Shown here: positions 42,080 to 51,929 of the stretch, piece after piece
How the letters are laid out: every line of letters starts with the position of its first letter
How positions within the stretch are numbered: position 1 is the first letter of the stretch
Assembly: GCA_022606425.2 (NCBI GenBank)
Contig: JAHDVF020001343.1
Span: forward strand, 186,001-250,000
DNA length: 64,000 nt
Source: Lepidostoma basale
Taxonomy: Eukaryota; Arthropoda; Insecta; Trichoptera; Lepidostomatidae
Reading direction: 5' to 3'
Notes under the pieces: generated by a model
Told to the model about the DNA's origin: nothing
Database searches by the model: none
Seen by the model: the letters and a program-made list of their open reading frames with translations, nothing else
Position numbers and translations under genes: made by a program

Positions 42080-42470
42080 AAAAAGTTGGTCGACGACATT
42101 CTTAAATGACGATGACGTCCTATAATGACATTTGGAATAGAAACGAGAGCTGACACCATCAGAACAAAAAGTCTCCTAAGAACCACAGAAATGAAGACTC
42201 TCCGATCCGTTGCGGGAACGACACTCCGAGACAGAATAAGAAATTCTGAAATAAGAAAGAAAGGGAAGACTGAGAAGACGCTACTGGAGAGATCATGTTC
42301 TGAAAGAGTGATAAATATAGCCGCAAATAAAGTACCAACAGGAAATCGACCTGCGGGAAGACAACCTAAAATATAGCGAGACAGTTGGACATCTGCATCC
42401 TAGGAACAGGCTCCGAGAAATAACAGTCCTAAATAAAGCAGAAGAAGAAAAAGAAGAAGAAGAAGAGGAA
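42080..42470 (+). pseudogene. GRLRRR-type LINE 3' end
   Basis: An 83-codon frame (42125-42376) reads MTFGIETRADTIRTKSLLRT, TEMKTLRSVAGTTLRDRIRN, SEIRKKGKTEKTLLERS, then NRPAGRQPKI. A KAEEEKEEEEEE-like (GAA)n tail runs to about 42470. It matches 39255 closely over the first 60 residues, so the two are young or gene-converted. Its tail directly abuts the Penelope-like coding remnant. Confidence 0.85.
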
Positions 42471-42476
42471 GAAAAT

Positions 42477-43218
42477 GACATTCTTGCGATATGGACATGC
42501 ACCCCAAGGCAAGTAGATAAATTTCTAATCGAATTTAATAATATAAACAAAAACATCCAATTCACCATGGAGATTGGCGGCTCGAAAATTATTTTCTTAG
42601 ATATAAAAATAAACATAATAAACGAAAAACTAGAATTTGATATATATAGAAAGGCCACATATAGTGAATTTATTATACACAATTAATCTAGACCCCATAT
42701 ATCACACAAACTATCCGTATTTCATAGTCTAATTCATATATTATTAAATGTTCCATTAAACTCACATAACTGTCAAAAAGAGATAATTACTATTAAAACA
42801 ATTGCAGTCAATAAAGGCTATGTCGAGAAACTCGTCGATAACTTAGTACGAAGAAAAAATAAAAAAACTCGTACAAAAAAAATATTAGTGGTTTAACTAC
42901 TAAAAATATAGATTCCGATAATAAAACTAAATGGCCAAAAATATCATAGGTGATATCAGTAATAAAATTAAGCGTATTTTCAAAGAAAAAAATTGCGTTA
43001 CTGCATTCTACGAGATATACGAAATTTAATAATAAATAATAAAAATAAAAAGAGAAAATGCTAAACTTAGGCTCATACATACTAAATTTTAATATGTGTC
43101 CTGCAAGTTATGAAGGACAAACAGTAAGGCCTTCAAAGCTAGAATTGGGGAACTTGTCCAAAGTTGGAAAAACAATAAATCGAATTCAAATTTTGCTAAC
43201 TATATAAGAAGTTTTTAA
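42477..43218 (+). pseudogene. Penelope-like element RT and GIY-YIG remnant
   Basis: Plus-strand frame from 42477 reads DILAIWTCTPRQVDKFLIEF, NIQFTMEIGGSKIIFLDIKI and KLEFDIYRKATYSEFIIHN. After one in-frame stop (42684-42686) it continues SRPHISHKLSVFHSLIHILL, VPLNSHNCQKEI and IAVNKGYVEKLV. These are the palm-to-thumb blocks of a Penelope reverse transcriptase (FLD-x-x-I, F-IYRK-T, H-FHSLIHRLL). After a gap, 43063-43218 gives GSYILNFNMCPASYEGQT and, after a frameshift, KARIGELVQSWKNNKSNSNF. This is the decayed GIY-YIG endonuclease that characterises this class. It is inactive. It begins exactly at a LINE tail, so the 5' part is lost. Confidence 0.85.
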
Positions 43219-43219
43219 T

Positions 43220-43600
43220 GACCAATTAATGTTTGCGTAGCCCCCATTGTTATATTCAATATAAACAAATACAAAATATTCCTGGAATCGATTACCGATG
43301 AAATTTTTTTTTGATTGAATCTAGACCTTTGCAGCTATAATGGATGGGGAAAACCGAATAAGGCGATGCCAACCTAATGAACCACGAACTATTACATAAT
43401 ATATTTAAATTCAGTAATAATAAAAACAAAAGTACCAATTGTTCAAACGGAATATGAAAATATATTAGCTATAATAAAATTTTTAATCCATTTTATTGAA
43501 TACAAATCTTCATACCTGCAATACGATATTCATGTGTATAATTTATAAATTATTTACACACTACAAAATATTAATTATAAACTATTACGTCTATATCCGA
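43220..43600. other. Non-coding stretch after the Penelope remnant
   Basis: AT-rich, with possible decayed Penelope 3' UTR. Around 43330-43345 CCTTTGCAGCTATAATGG is GC-richer. Nothing is firmly recognised. Confidence 0.35.
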
Positions 43601-43602
43601 CA

Positions 43603-43925
43603 TCACTTTGTGTTGTGGATTCATATTAGAAAAACCCTTTTGAAAACATTGTATTTTCACAACACTTTTTGCAAGAGCAATGAAAAGGTTCATAAACATG
43701 ATTCGATTTCATGAAACATAAAGCCTACTTCAATGTAGTAATTTTAAATATTAATTTAATATTTCTACAATGAGGAAGGACGCTTGTGCCCGAAACATAT
43801 TTGTGAAAATTGCAAAAAAATGTAGTGAAAATACAATGTTTTCAAAAATAGCCATTCATCTCATATATTGTGGTGTATCAATAAAGAGATACCTCTCACG
43901 ATACTCCACATTATATCGAATTGAT
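43603..43925. repeat. Penelope-type inverted arms
   Basis: CACTTTGTGTTGTGGATTCA with TTTTGAAAACATTGTATTTTC (43603-43661) is mirrored by GAAAATACAATGTTTTCAAAA (43828-43848) and ATTGTGGTGTATCAATAAAG (43867-43886). A hammerhead-like end word CCCGAAACATATTTGTGAAA lies at about 43793-43808. The same left arm (CACTTTGTGTTGTGGATTC) opens the repeat at 55677. The arms probably belong to the upstream coding remnant. Confidence 0.6.
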
Positions 43926-43929
43926 AAAA

Positions 43930-44195
43930 AAATAAAACAAACGTAATCTTAAACATATTATATTATACTTGAAAATATTTTTTCTTTCCTTTTGATTTGA
44001 GTGTCCCCCTGCGTCGGGTTATTCATAACTTTGTATACGGCGCGGAATAAAGCTTAACAATCCGTGTCCCGAATATTCATCTGCTCGGAATATTGCCTCC
44101 CAGGAAAGTGTGTATTTATAGGGAATGGGAGAAGGGAAGTATTAAGCCAAGAAACGCGTAATCATGTCATGTGCTATTAGTTTCTTGCTAATTCT
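43930..44195. other. Unassigned stretch with GC-rich patch
   Basis: The 44003-44160 part is GC-richer and single-copy in this window; there is no open frame over 60 codons and no motif. Confidence 0.35.
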
Positions 44196-44324
44196 TTTGC
44201 GATGAGAAACATTTTTTATAGTTTTTTGCTTATTAAATTAACGTCTAACTATAAATCTAAGCTATATAAAACGAAGTTAGTTATTAAATTTCTTTGTAAA
44301 AATTCATTAAATGCTATAATAAGA

Positions 44325-44650
44325 AAAAATGGCACCAGAATACTCCAATGGAGGTCATGGACAAAAGAAAGCAATGTCGGGAGGACACAAAAAATGGCCA
44401 TATGATTTATCAAATATCAAGGACGAGTTGGGAAAATAGAGGAGGCCAACAGTGGAGAGAAAAAGGCTGAAAAAAAAATAAAAGATGGAGATGAGAAAAT
44501 AAAAGAGGTGTCAGAAGGCCACAGAAGATATGAGGTGACGACGTAGCTTCAATAGCGGGTAGATGGGAAAGAAAGACGAGAGACTGAAAGGAATGGAACC
44601 ATTTGGAAGAGGTCTATATCCAGCGGAGGATTGACCAAGGCCGAGAAAAA
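44325..44650 (+). pseudogene. RTE-like LINE fragments, two pieces
   Basis: The first piece (44325-44480) reads ILQWRSWTKESNVGRTQK-like in a decayed TxWxP..GRP-x-RW block. The second (44500-44640) reads GVRRPQKI, DDVASIAGRWERK and EWNHLEEVYIQRRIDQG. The layout matches the RTE tail LEEAYIQQW. Confidence 0.65.
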
Positions 44651-44689
44651 AATATTTCGATATTCCCTGATGGTGGATAGGCTGCAGAA

Positions 44690-45060
44690 AAAATGTCTGC
44701 GATACCTCTACCTTAGAGAGTATTGACATTACCCGTGGCTCTTTCCGACTGATTTCTTGCGAGGGATGCTGGACTACCAGTCACTTGAGAGGAGAATAGA
44801 CAATCACTTCTTTCGACTGATAGGCGGTTGTATACAAAGAAATCAGAAATCCTGAGTGATGTAGGTCTGTTCGTCCCTGATAATTATCTTCAACAAAGAT
44901 GCCATAGATTGGTTTATCTCCCACGATGCAGAACCAACCTACCAATTGTTATGCCGGTAGGTAGAGCAGTATCTTTGCTAAATCGTATCACCTCGGAATT
45001 AGACTTTTTTGTGATAGTCTGGCTCACCTGAGGATAGCACTGTTCTTATTATAGTTAACT
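44690..45060 (+). pseudogene. CR1/Jockey-like LINE fragment
   Basis: A 67-codon plus frame (44828-45031) reads LSDVGLFVPDNYLQQRCHRL, VYLPRCRTNLPIVMPVGRAV and SLLNRITSELDFF. Upstream at 44690-44815 are RLQKKCLRYLYLREY and FLRGMLDYQSLERR in another frame. This is the tail of the RT polyprotein; the copy is interrupted after FFVIV. Confidence 0.75.
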
Positions 45061-45262
45061 TATTGAACGCTTAGGCATTAACACTGTGGAATTCCAAAGT
45101 AATATAGTTAGGAAATTGAAAATTACTTTGTTTAATCCACTAATTATTTTAAAAAAATATTAAAAACACACGGCATGTTTCGGAGGATACCTCCATCTCC
45201 ATGTGTAAAAATATAATGATTAATATTATATTTTTATACCTGAAGATGGAGGTATAATTTCT
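45060..45262. repeat. Inverted ribozyme arms, ACAUGU type
   Basis: The left arm carries a minus-strand hammerhead-like core at 45171-45206 (GGAGA, U, a GGAGG/CCUCC stem around UAU, GAA, ACAUGC, C). The right arm has CTGAAGA, T, GGAGG (45242-45254) but lacks the GAA end. It also opens with CTTAGGCATTAACACTGTGG, shared with 60079-60098. Together the arms form a palindromic repeat of about 200 bp. Confidence 0.6.
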
Positions 45263-45264
45263 TC

Positions 45265-45490
45265 AACGCGGTCTCCTCGGAGATCGACGTCTTTTATATT
45301 AGTGAAAGTACGTTCATGGGACAAATACTCTTGACTTTATAGAGAATCTTGTCTTCCTAATATCTAACCATCTGTAATGCGTTCCTGGTACTATGTTGTA
45401 TTTTTATAATATTTTACCTGTACTCAATAGATGCCTTAAACATTTTCCTGTTTGTATTGTCTTTTGAGTTAATAAACTGATTTGATTTAA
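45265..45490 (+). repeat. CR1/Jockey-like LINE 3' UTR and tail
   Basis: Reads TCGGAGATCGACGTCTTTTA, TATTAGTGAAAGTACGTTCA, the end of coding (EIDVFYISEST), then GCGTTCCTGGTACTA, CAATAGATGCCTTAAACA and a CTGATTTGATTTAA tail. It is the 3' continuation of the family, possibly a second insertion rather than the same copy. Confidence 0.65.
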
Positions 45491-45494
45491 GTAT

Positions 45495-46150
45495 CTTATT
45501 ATAATTGTATATTCATTTTATTAAATTGGCATGTATCTGTTGTTTCCGCCCGCTCTTTTTATAACTTAATTATGGTTTACTTATTATTGTGTATCTCCAA
45601 TTTGTATTCTTAGTGTATTGGAAAATATTTCCGTAATGCTTAGGATATATTTAAATAAATGAATTTAAAATCTCCATATGAAACAACAATACGTCTCTGA
45701 GTTTTAATAATCGAAAATATGTTCTCACAATAATAAAAAATACGTTGAACATAACGGTAAAAGCTTCGCTATTTACCAACGGGTGAATTGGTCGCAATTG
45801 ATACCGAGCGAGCAAGTTCACAAGTCAAATGAAGCGTATCGTAGGGTTCATTATAAATGTTCGCATTAGCGTAATTCCCGTGAAAAAAGCTCCACATTCG
45901 TACGGAATGTTTTCAAGTCGCGTTCCTCCCTCATTACTTCGCTATTCTATTGACTACAGCTCAATTGATTGACTTTATTGTTTTTTTTTCATTTAGCCGC
46001 TTGAGTTTTCGTGTAACATGCTGTGCTTTACTCCATTCGCCAATGAGCAATTTAATTCTCAAATTTAATTAATCAAAATGAATGAAAATGTATTTATTCT
46101 AGAAGTTTTATTATATTTAATTAGAATTTAAAAGTAACCATTTTTACGTT
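45495..46150. other. Unassigned stretch
   Basis: AT-rich. The 45770-45990 part is slightly GC-richer, single-copy in this window, with no frame or motif. Confidence 0.4.
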
Positions 46151-46154
46151 ATTT

Positions 46155-46418
46155 ACGAGTATTAACTGTTAAAATTAATTTTTCGTAATTTTTTAAATTG
46201 ACATATGAACAAATACACATAAAGGTTCGAAAAATCGCGTATATTTAATATTAACAGTTGATAGATTATTGTAGCACCTGATGATGTGAACAAAGGTTGA
46301 CGAAACAGCTGTTGCGAAATATAAAAAAATATATAAATTGTGATACATAAACAAAGTTTTTTTAATTTAACAGTTTATAATGTTGAAGTATCATAGTGTT
46401 TCGGTTAAAACAATGGAC
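46155..46418 (+). repeat. Family Z, 3' half with hammerhead-like core
   Basis: Plus: CTGATGA at 46278-46284, T, a 6-bp stem GTGAAC/GTTGAC with one mismatch around AAAG, GAA (46302-46304), ACAGCTGT (46305-46312), T. The end ATGATACTTC-type word appears as GTATCATAGTGTTTCGGTTA, stopping at AATGGAC (46417). The 5' part of the repeat is missing. Confidence 0.7.
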
Positions 46419-46449
46419 GAACTTTTTCATCAATTTTCCTCAACTAAAC

Positions 46450-46975
46450 TAAGTAACTAACCATCACGCCGTTTCCCCGAAGCGGTAGGCAGAAATAATG
46501 GACTGCCACACTTTTCTTTCCTGACATATTTCTCTCAAATCCCCAACGTTCATACATCGTGTCATGCACGCGAGTCGATTTCTCTGGCTCCTCTCATGGC
46601 CGACATTCAATATTTGATTTATTTGATCGTGCCACGTTTTCCTCAGTTTTCTTCTATTTCTGGTTCCATTTACATCGTTAACATATACTTTTTTTACCAT
46701 TCTTTCTTCATTCATTATTTTCATATGTCCAAACTATCTTAATGATCCTTTCATTATTTTGTTCATAACACCATCATTCGCACCGTATTCAATTATTATA
46801 TTTTCATTCGACACTCTATCACACACAGAGTATCCACACATTCGTCTAAGGGATCTCATTTCTACTGCATATATTCTACTTTCATTCTTCTTTTGCCAGT
46901 TCGATGCTTCGCTTCCATACATAACTAAAAACATTAAATATAAGAACACTGTAACAAAAGTTTCATAATTCATGT
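46450..46975 (-). pseudogene. TTAG-tailed LINE, 3' end
   Basis: Two overlapping minus frames (46464-46724, 46734-46973) give SEASNWQKKNESRIYAVEMR, SLRRMCGYSVCDRVSNENII, IEYGANDGVMNKIMKGSLR, then after a frame break RMVKKVYVNDVNGTRNRRKL, RKTWHDQINQILNVGHERSQ, TRCMNVGDLREICQERKVWQ and SIISAYRFGETA before the stop at 46464-46466. The tail is reversed as AAACTAAGTAACTAACC. A break in the RWFGHM block (TTCATATGTCCAAACTATC) shows why two frames appear. Confidence 0.85.
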
Positions 46976-47189
46976 CACTCGATTTAAACTCTAGTTTATT
47001 GTCGCTTGAAACAATAATTATAGTATCGAGTAAATTATTGAATAAAACGAAAGTATCCTAGAAGTTTTATTATATTTTATGTGGCATATTTTCCTCAATA
47101 TGAGGTAATTTCATTATATTACTGCTGATTATAATACTTTTAGTTGAAGCAATCAGTCCATAATGGAGCTCTATTGTCAACTGTAATAT

Positions 47190-47310
47190 ATTGATGAGAA
47201 GATTAGAACTACAGTGAGAATGATTAATAACTTAGAAATAAGTTCACTCCGAAGAATATACGGAAATAGTATGTATGTTTTCAAACGTTGAGGGGAAACG
47301 AAATAAACTC
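47190..47310 (+). pseudogene. TTAG-tailed LINE, internal fragment
   Basis: Plus: RINNLEISSLRRIYGNSMY in one frame, co-linear with the RINAVEMRSLRRMCGNSMY block of this LINE. The fragment ends at the left border of the TIR element. Confidence 0.55.
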
Positions 47311-47315
47311 ATATA

Positions 47316-48042
47316 TGGGTGGTTCAGAATATTAATGGATCAAGTCCATCGATCCTGATTCTGAGATAATTAGACCTATAGTTGAAAGACTTTTGTAAAA
47401 TCCAGGGATGTTTTTACTGCTAACACTGCAATTTATTTTGATAGTACATAAATCAATTAAAATGAATAGACAAAAATAATATACACAAAGGCTTTATTAA
47501 TATTAAAAGTACAAATAAAAGAAAACAAAATGGACATAATTCACTATTATTCTGAAATTTTTCCTTACGCAAATGAAACACATTTAAAAAAAAATCAAAA
47601 TAGAGCAACATTAAAATACAACATTAATCATAAGTAACTTCATCGTTTTCAAAACCTTCCTCACTTTGGTCATGGTTTCATTTGTCACTGAATTTAGACT
47701 TGTTTTCTTCAAACACCTGTATAAACGCCCAACACTAATTTGTAAAGTATCATGCACTGGACGAACTAAAGTCTTCACTTGAACTAATTTTTATCAATCA
47801 ACAGTCAAAATAATATACTTCTGATGGTGAACGAGCTGTTAAAATGGACACGATTCACTAATATTCTGAAAGGTTAAAATTTTTGATATCTAATCAATAG
47901 TAGTATTGTCATTTATGGAGAAAATTGAAAGGCATTCTGTTATTAACACACAACATAGAAATCTGTTTTATCTACCTGTAGAAACATTAAACTCCAAATT
48001 TATAAAATTTGGACTTGATCTATTAATATTTTGACCCACCCA
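47316..48042. mobile_element. 727-bp TIR element with TA target
   Basis: The 33-bp ends TGGGTGGTTCAGAATATTAA... (47316-47348) and the mirrored end at 48010-48042 match at 30 of 33 positions, flanked by TA on both sides (47314-47315, 48043-48044). A ~30-bp direct repeat, AAAATGGACAxxATTCACTA, sits at 47527 and 47841. No transposase frame. It is a non-autonomous TA-targeting transposon of unknown family. The 47,640-47,780 part has no long frame. Confidence 0.75.
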
Positions 48043-48054
48043 TACGATAAACAC

Positions 48055-48385
48055 TTCTTTTTCTTCTTCCTTATTGTAGACCTATGTGGTCTGTTCTCCA
48101 GAGTGTTGCTCCTCCTGTGAGGTAGATTCCCAGCTGTCCTTCTATCTTTAAGGAGGTCTTCCACGAGGACGAGTCCCATGAGGTTGATAATGCAATGCAA
48201 TATAGGGGAGTCTGGTAGTGTCCATTTTTTGAACATGACCGTACCAGTCCCTTTTTCACTATCTACTCCATCTCACAATATCCTCAACCTCACATATCTC
48301 TCTTATTCTGGTGTTCCTCACGCGATCCCTCAGTGTCTTGCCTACTATCGTCCTCAGTATCTTAATGATAAACACGTGTTTTATC
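48055..48385 (-). pseudogene. GRLRRR-type LINE 3' end
   Basis: Minus strand: a Y-x-GHVQKMDTT-like block near 48235, then SWDSSSWKTSLKIEGQLGIY in one frame and HRRSNTLENRPHRSTIRKKK in another. The GAA tail (TTCTTTTTCTTCTTCC on plus, 48054-48070) follows. Farther upstream a REERDR, DIVRW-like block lies at about 48300-48260. Confidence 0.6.
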
Positions 48386-48429
48386 ATATTAAGAAAGGGT
48401 AAGTATGAAGGTTTGGACATATTTGATCA

Positions 48430-48655
48430 ATAGGTGAGATAAAATTTCTAAAAAATCCGTCTTACGAAATAATAAAAAAATAGAAATAGAAGTACTAGAA
48501 AACACAAAGAGATTCGATAATTCTCAACGACTGCGGTGAGTTGGTCATATGGAAATAATGCCAGATGACAGAATACCAAAAAAATTACTTAAATTTTTAG
48601 CGATAATGGATGTCAGACAGAAAGTTGCAGTTCGCTGCCACTCTTAGTTGTGTCG
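48430..48655 (+). pseudogene. LINE fragment (LRWVGHMEIMPDDR type)
   Basis: Plus: LENTKRFDNSQRLR, WVGHMEIMPDDRIPKKLLKF and DVRQKVAVRCHS, a basic-block LINE tail. It is distinct from the other families seen here. Confidence 0.5.
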
Positions 48656-48794
48656 GGGAAGAAGTAAAAAAGAAAAATGAATAAAATTAAAATTCACATC
48701 GGCTTTTTTAATTTTCGTGTTGTCACTGGCATATATGTATATGCGTACTTCTTCAGTAATAATTACTTACCGTTAATAATAATAATTATTACTT

Positions 48795-48860
48795 TACTAC
48801 CGACGTTTCGGAGATCGTAGATGGAGACTGTAACGATCTCTGAAATGTCTGGCTAGAGAG
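48795..48860 (-). ncRNA. Hammerhead-like end pair, ACGU type
   Basis: Two facing words, CCGACGTTTCGGAGATCGTA (48800-48819) and AACGATCTCTGAAATGTCTGG (48832-48852), enclose ATGGAGACTG. On minus the first reads GAA, ACGU, C, i.e. the 3' part of a palindromic-stem hammerhead. The CUGANGA box is not evident. Confidence 0.4.
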
Positions 48861-49064
48861 ACGAGCTACACGGATTTTCTCAAAATCCCAAAATAAATAA
48901 TAATAATTATTAATAATACAATCCTTTTTAAGTTCTCTGGAACTTACTACGATTATTTCATATATGACCATGCCATACGCATTTTAGACGATATTTACTG
49001 TCAAACCATAGTTTTTAGATTTTTGGATTGGTCACTTCATGAGGCGAAGTACAGACATTCAGAT

Positions 49065-49200
49065 GAGTGTCGTGTGGTTAGAGACGAATAGGATTGAAGG
49101 AAACAGGAAAAAAAACTGGAGAATAGAGAGGAACAGCCATGGTCTAGATCCAATATAAGATTGTAGTGTAAGAGGCTAAATCTAACGCCAGGATGTAACA
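49065..49200 (+). repeat. Decayed RTE-like LINE tail
   Basis: AGGAAACAGGAAAAAAAACTGG, GAGGAACAGCCATGGTCTAG and ATCCAATATAAGATTG loosely match the end block WRNSHGLDPI... of RTE-like LINEs. Low certainty. Confidence 0.3.
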
Positions 49201-49725
49201 ACAACAACAAACCATCACGCCGTTCCGCCGCAGGGGTAGGCAGATAGAATGGACCGCCATACGACTCTATCTTGACATACCTCTCTAGCTTCCTCCACAT
49301 TCATAGATCGAGTCCTACACGCACGTCGATTCTTCCGGCTTCTGACATTACCAACCTTTAAAATTAGATTAATTTGGTCAGGCCATATTTTCCTCGGTCT
49401 ACCTCGACTCCATACTCCATTTACATCGTTAACATATACTTTTTTAACCATTATTTCTTCACCCATGCGCTCCATATGTCCGAACCAGCGCAGCGATCCT
49501 TTTATAATTTTGTTCATAATACCTTCTTTCGCTCTACATTCCTTCCTAATATCAGCATTTGAGATTCTGTCGTACATCGTTCTACCACACATACGTCTTA
49601 GGGACCTCATCTCTACCACATTTATTCTGCTCTCATCCTTATTCTGCCAGTTCCATGCTAAGACTTGCATAGACGAATGTGTGGTAGAACTATGTACGAC
49701 AGAATCTCAAATGCCATGATGTAGC
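49201..49725 (-). pseudogene. TTAG-type LINE, best preserved 3' end, (GTT)n tail
   Basis: The longest intact frame of this family: 151 codons, 49215-49670, from LAWNWQNKDESRINVVEMRS through LRRMCGRTMYDRISNADIRK, IIKGSLRWFGHMERMGEEIM, VKKVYVNDVNGVWSRGRPRK, WPDQINLILKVGNVRSRKNR and EAREVCQDRVVWRSILSAYP to CGGTA and TGA (49215-49217). After TGA come TGG and a (GTT)n tail. No RT is present. A 30-bp echo (GTAGAACTATGTACGACAGAATCTC) at 49683-49710 is an inverted copy of its RTMYDRIS segment. Confidence 0.85.
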
Positions 49726-49729
49726 GCCG

Positions 49730-50175
49730 AGAAGAAAGAAAGAAATGTATCAATGCATAGTAATAAAATTGGTTAAAAGTGTATAATAACGAATATTATG
49801 TGTGGCCATTTGGATAAGGCTCATATTATAGTTTAAACTACCAGTCTATTTTCACTCTCTATTTTTATAACTAGCTCCAACCGCAGGGAAAGTTTCGCAA
49901 ATGAGCTATCTGAAATGGTTGAGATAATGCAGGCGTTTGTTTCAATAGTGAGGGTATAATGGAGCGCCCCAGATTTTAGAATATATTATTCGTACTTACT
50001 TTGAAATATTTCGTGGCTTCTATATTTGAAAATCCAACGGAATAGAGCGAATAAAATGTTAGCATTAAAAGAACAATGTACACATATGCATGAATATATA
50101 CAACATGTTTTTTTATGATGTCTAAAATTATGGTATTTAAAAATGAAGAATGTATTACGGGTTGTGACATTAGTG
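49730..50175. other. Unassigned stretch
   Basis: AT-rich with two short minus frames, none recognised. No repeat match. Confidence 0.35.
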
Positions 50176-50179
50176 CAAA

Positions 50180-50800
50180 CATCAGTGCGAATAAGATGGG
50201 AAAATGGGGAAAGATATCGAAAGAGAGGTTGGAGCTGGAAACAAAATAAATGGTGCAGTCAAAATCATTACTACAAATAGTTATATATCAACTGAAGCAA
50301 AATTTTCAGTGCACAACAGAGTTCTAGTGTCAACCCTGATGTATGGAAGTGAAGCAGGAGAAGACGGAAAGTAGGATAAATACCATAGAATTGAGATCAC
50401 TTAGATGAATGTACGGAAAAACAATATATGAAAGAATATCGAATGACGAAGTAAGAAAGGAATGTAAGACTTAATACTCGTAAAATAAGAAAGGGTCACT
50501 AAGATGGTTTTGAAATATGGAACGAAAAAATGAGGGAGAATGGTTAAAAAGATATACAGGTATACAAGTATTGTGAATGAAAAATAAGTCGCGGAAGGCT
50601 AAGGAAGACATGGCCTGACCAAATTCATCAATTACTAAAAGGCGGCCATGTTAGAAATACGAACGTGTATGTCCCGATGTGTGAATGAAGAAAGGCGCGA
50701 GAGTTATGTCAGAATAGAACTAGAACTCTGTGGCGGTCCATCCTCTGTGTCTACCCCTCCAAGGAAACGGCGTGATGGTTATTTAGTTAGTTAGTAACAA
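50180..50800 (+). pseudogene. TTAG-tailed LINE, degraded long copy
   Basis: Plus, in several frames: SKIDGAVKIITTNSYIST, AKFSVHNRVLVSTLMYGSEA, RINTIELRSLR, YERISNDEVRKECKT, GSLRWF, SRKAKEDMA. It ends with RxLSTPPKETA-like and TGATGGTTATTTAGTTAGTTAG. Many frameshifts. It extends farther upstream than most copies. Confidence 0.75.
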
Positions 50801-50809
50801 ACATAATAC

Positions 50810-51225
50810 AATTATTATACATGTGGCATTAATTTTCGATAGAGTTTATAGAACAGATAACTTGGCTCTCGATACAGCGGGCATGACATTGATTTAGACT
50901 CGACATTCAACTTTACACTGATAAATTTATGTTTAGAACACCCTTGATTTAACAATTTTTTTTACGTGTGCCATTAAGGATTTAATTTCATGAAGGTTTT
51001 AAAATGAACCTTACTTTTTAATGCTCTTCTTGTTGCATCTGAAGTAAGTGCCTGACACTTTAGAAACAGGAGTCTGGAGTGATAGGGCAGGAAAGAATAG
51101 TGTGGCGTTTAATCTTTTTTGAATACTACTGAACTGCTGCGATATTTCTTTTTTATAAACTTTGTATACAGTACACAATTTATTAAAAAGATTAAAATTT
51201 AAAAGCAAACATGATTCGGACATAT
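50810..51225. other. AT-rich stretch, nothing recognised
   Basis: No repeats or motifs. Part of a 126-codon minus frame (51011-51391) crosses it, but most of that frame is a chance reading through the mariner end. Confidence 0.4.
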
Positions 51226-51230
51226 AGCAT

Positions 51231-51358
51231 GTTTTTTTTAGAGGTTTGGTTTTTAAACTGGCAACATTGTTTCTACAGACTGTCAATTTGACAGTTGACC
51301 ATTGATTTGTAGTCAGTACATTTTGCCATTTCACCAAAAATAGACTGACGTCAGAAAG
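51231..51358 (-). mobile_element. Mariner-like element, solo end
   Basis: GTTTTTTTTAGAGGTTTGGT, TTTTTAAACTGGCAACATTG, TTTCTACAGACTGTCAATTT match the right part of the element at 4761-5238 (read on minus there). It is only about 125 bp and is cut directly by a LINE fragment at 51364. Confidence 0.65.
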
Positions 51359-51363
51359 TTGTG

Positions 51364-51925
51364 TGACATAATTCTCTCGCTTCCTCAACATTCATACATC
51401 GCATCATGCACGCTAGTCGATTTCTCAGACTCCTCACGTGGCCGACTTTCAATATTTGATTTATAATATTTAATCGTGCCGCGATTTCCTCGTTCTCTCT
51501 CTATTTCTAGTTCCATTAACATCGTTAACATATATATTTTTTACCATTCTTTCCATATGTGCAAACTAACATAGTGATCCTTTCATTATTTTGTTCATAA
51601 CACCATCATTCGCACCGCAATCACTTCTTATATTTTCATTCGACACTCTATCATACACAGAGTATTACACGTTCGTCTAAGAGATCTCATTCCTACTGCA
51701 TTTATTCTACTTTCATCCTTTTTTGCCAGTTCTATACTTCTCTCTCTCTCTATTGCTAGTTCCATTTACATCGTTAATATATACGTTTTTATCATTTATT
51801 CTTTCTATGTTACGAAACCATCTTAATTTTCCTTTCATTATTTTGTTCATAACACATTCATTCGCACCTCATTCACTTCTTATATTTTCATTCGACACTC
51901 TATCATATATGGATTAAAAAAATAT
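51364..51925 (-). pseudogene. TTAG-tailed LINE, two minus fragments
   Basis: A first copy (51364-51735) reads in reverse RACMMRCMNVEEARELCH, IARLNQILKVGHVRSLRN-like, KVNDVNGTRNRERTRKSRHD-like, and AVGMRSLRRTCNTLCMIECR-like. A second partial copy (51735-51925) repeats from the NVNGTSNREREKYRTGK block to YRVSNENIRSECGANECVMN. They are tandem, same-strand, and both broken. Confidence 0.7.
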
Positions 51926-51929
51926 CTTC

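Noticed and set aside
47316..48042. piggyBac-type element
   Set aside because: piggyBac targets TTAA and ends in CCC/GGG; this element is flanked only by TA and has different ends.
51011..51391. A 126-codon minus-strand frame
   Set aside because: Most of it reads through the mariner-like end (51231-51358) and a LINE border, so it is a composite chance frame.
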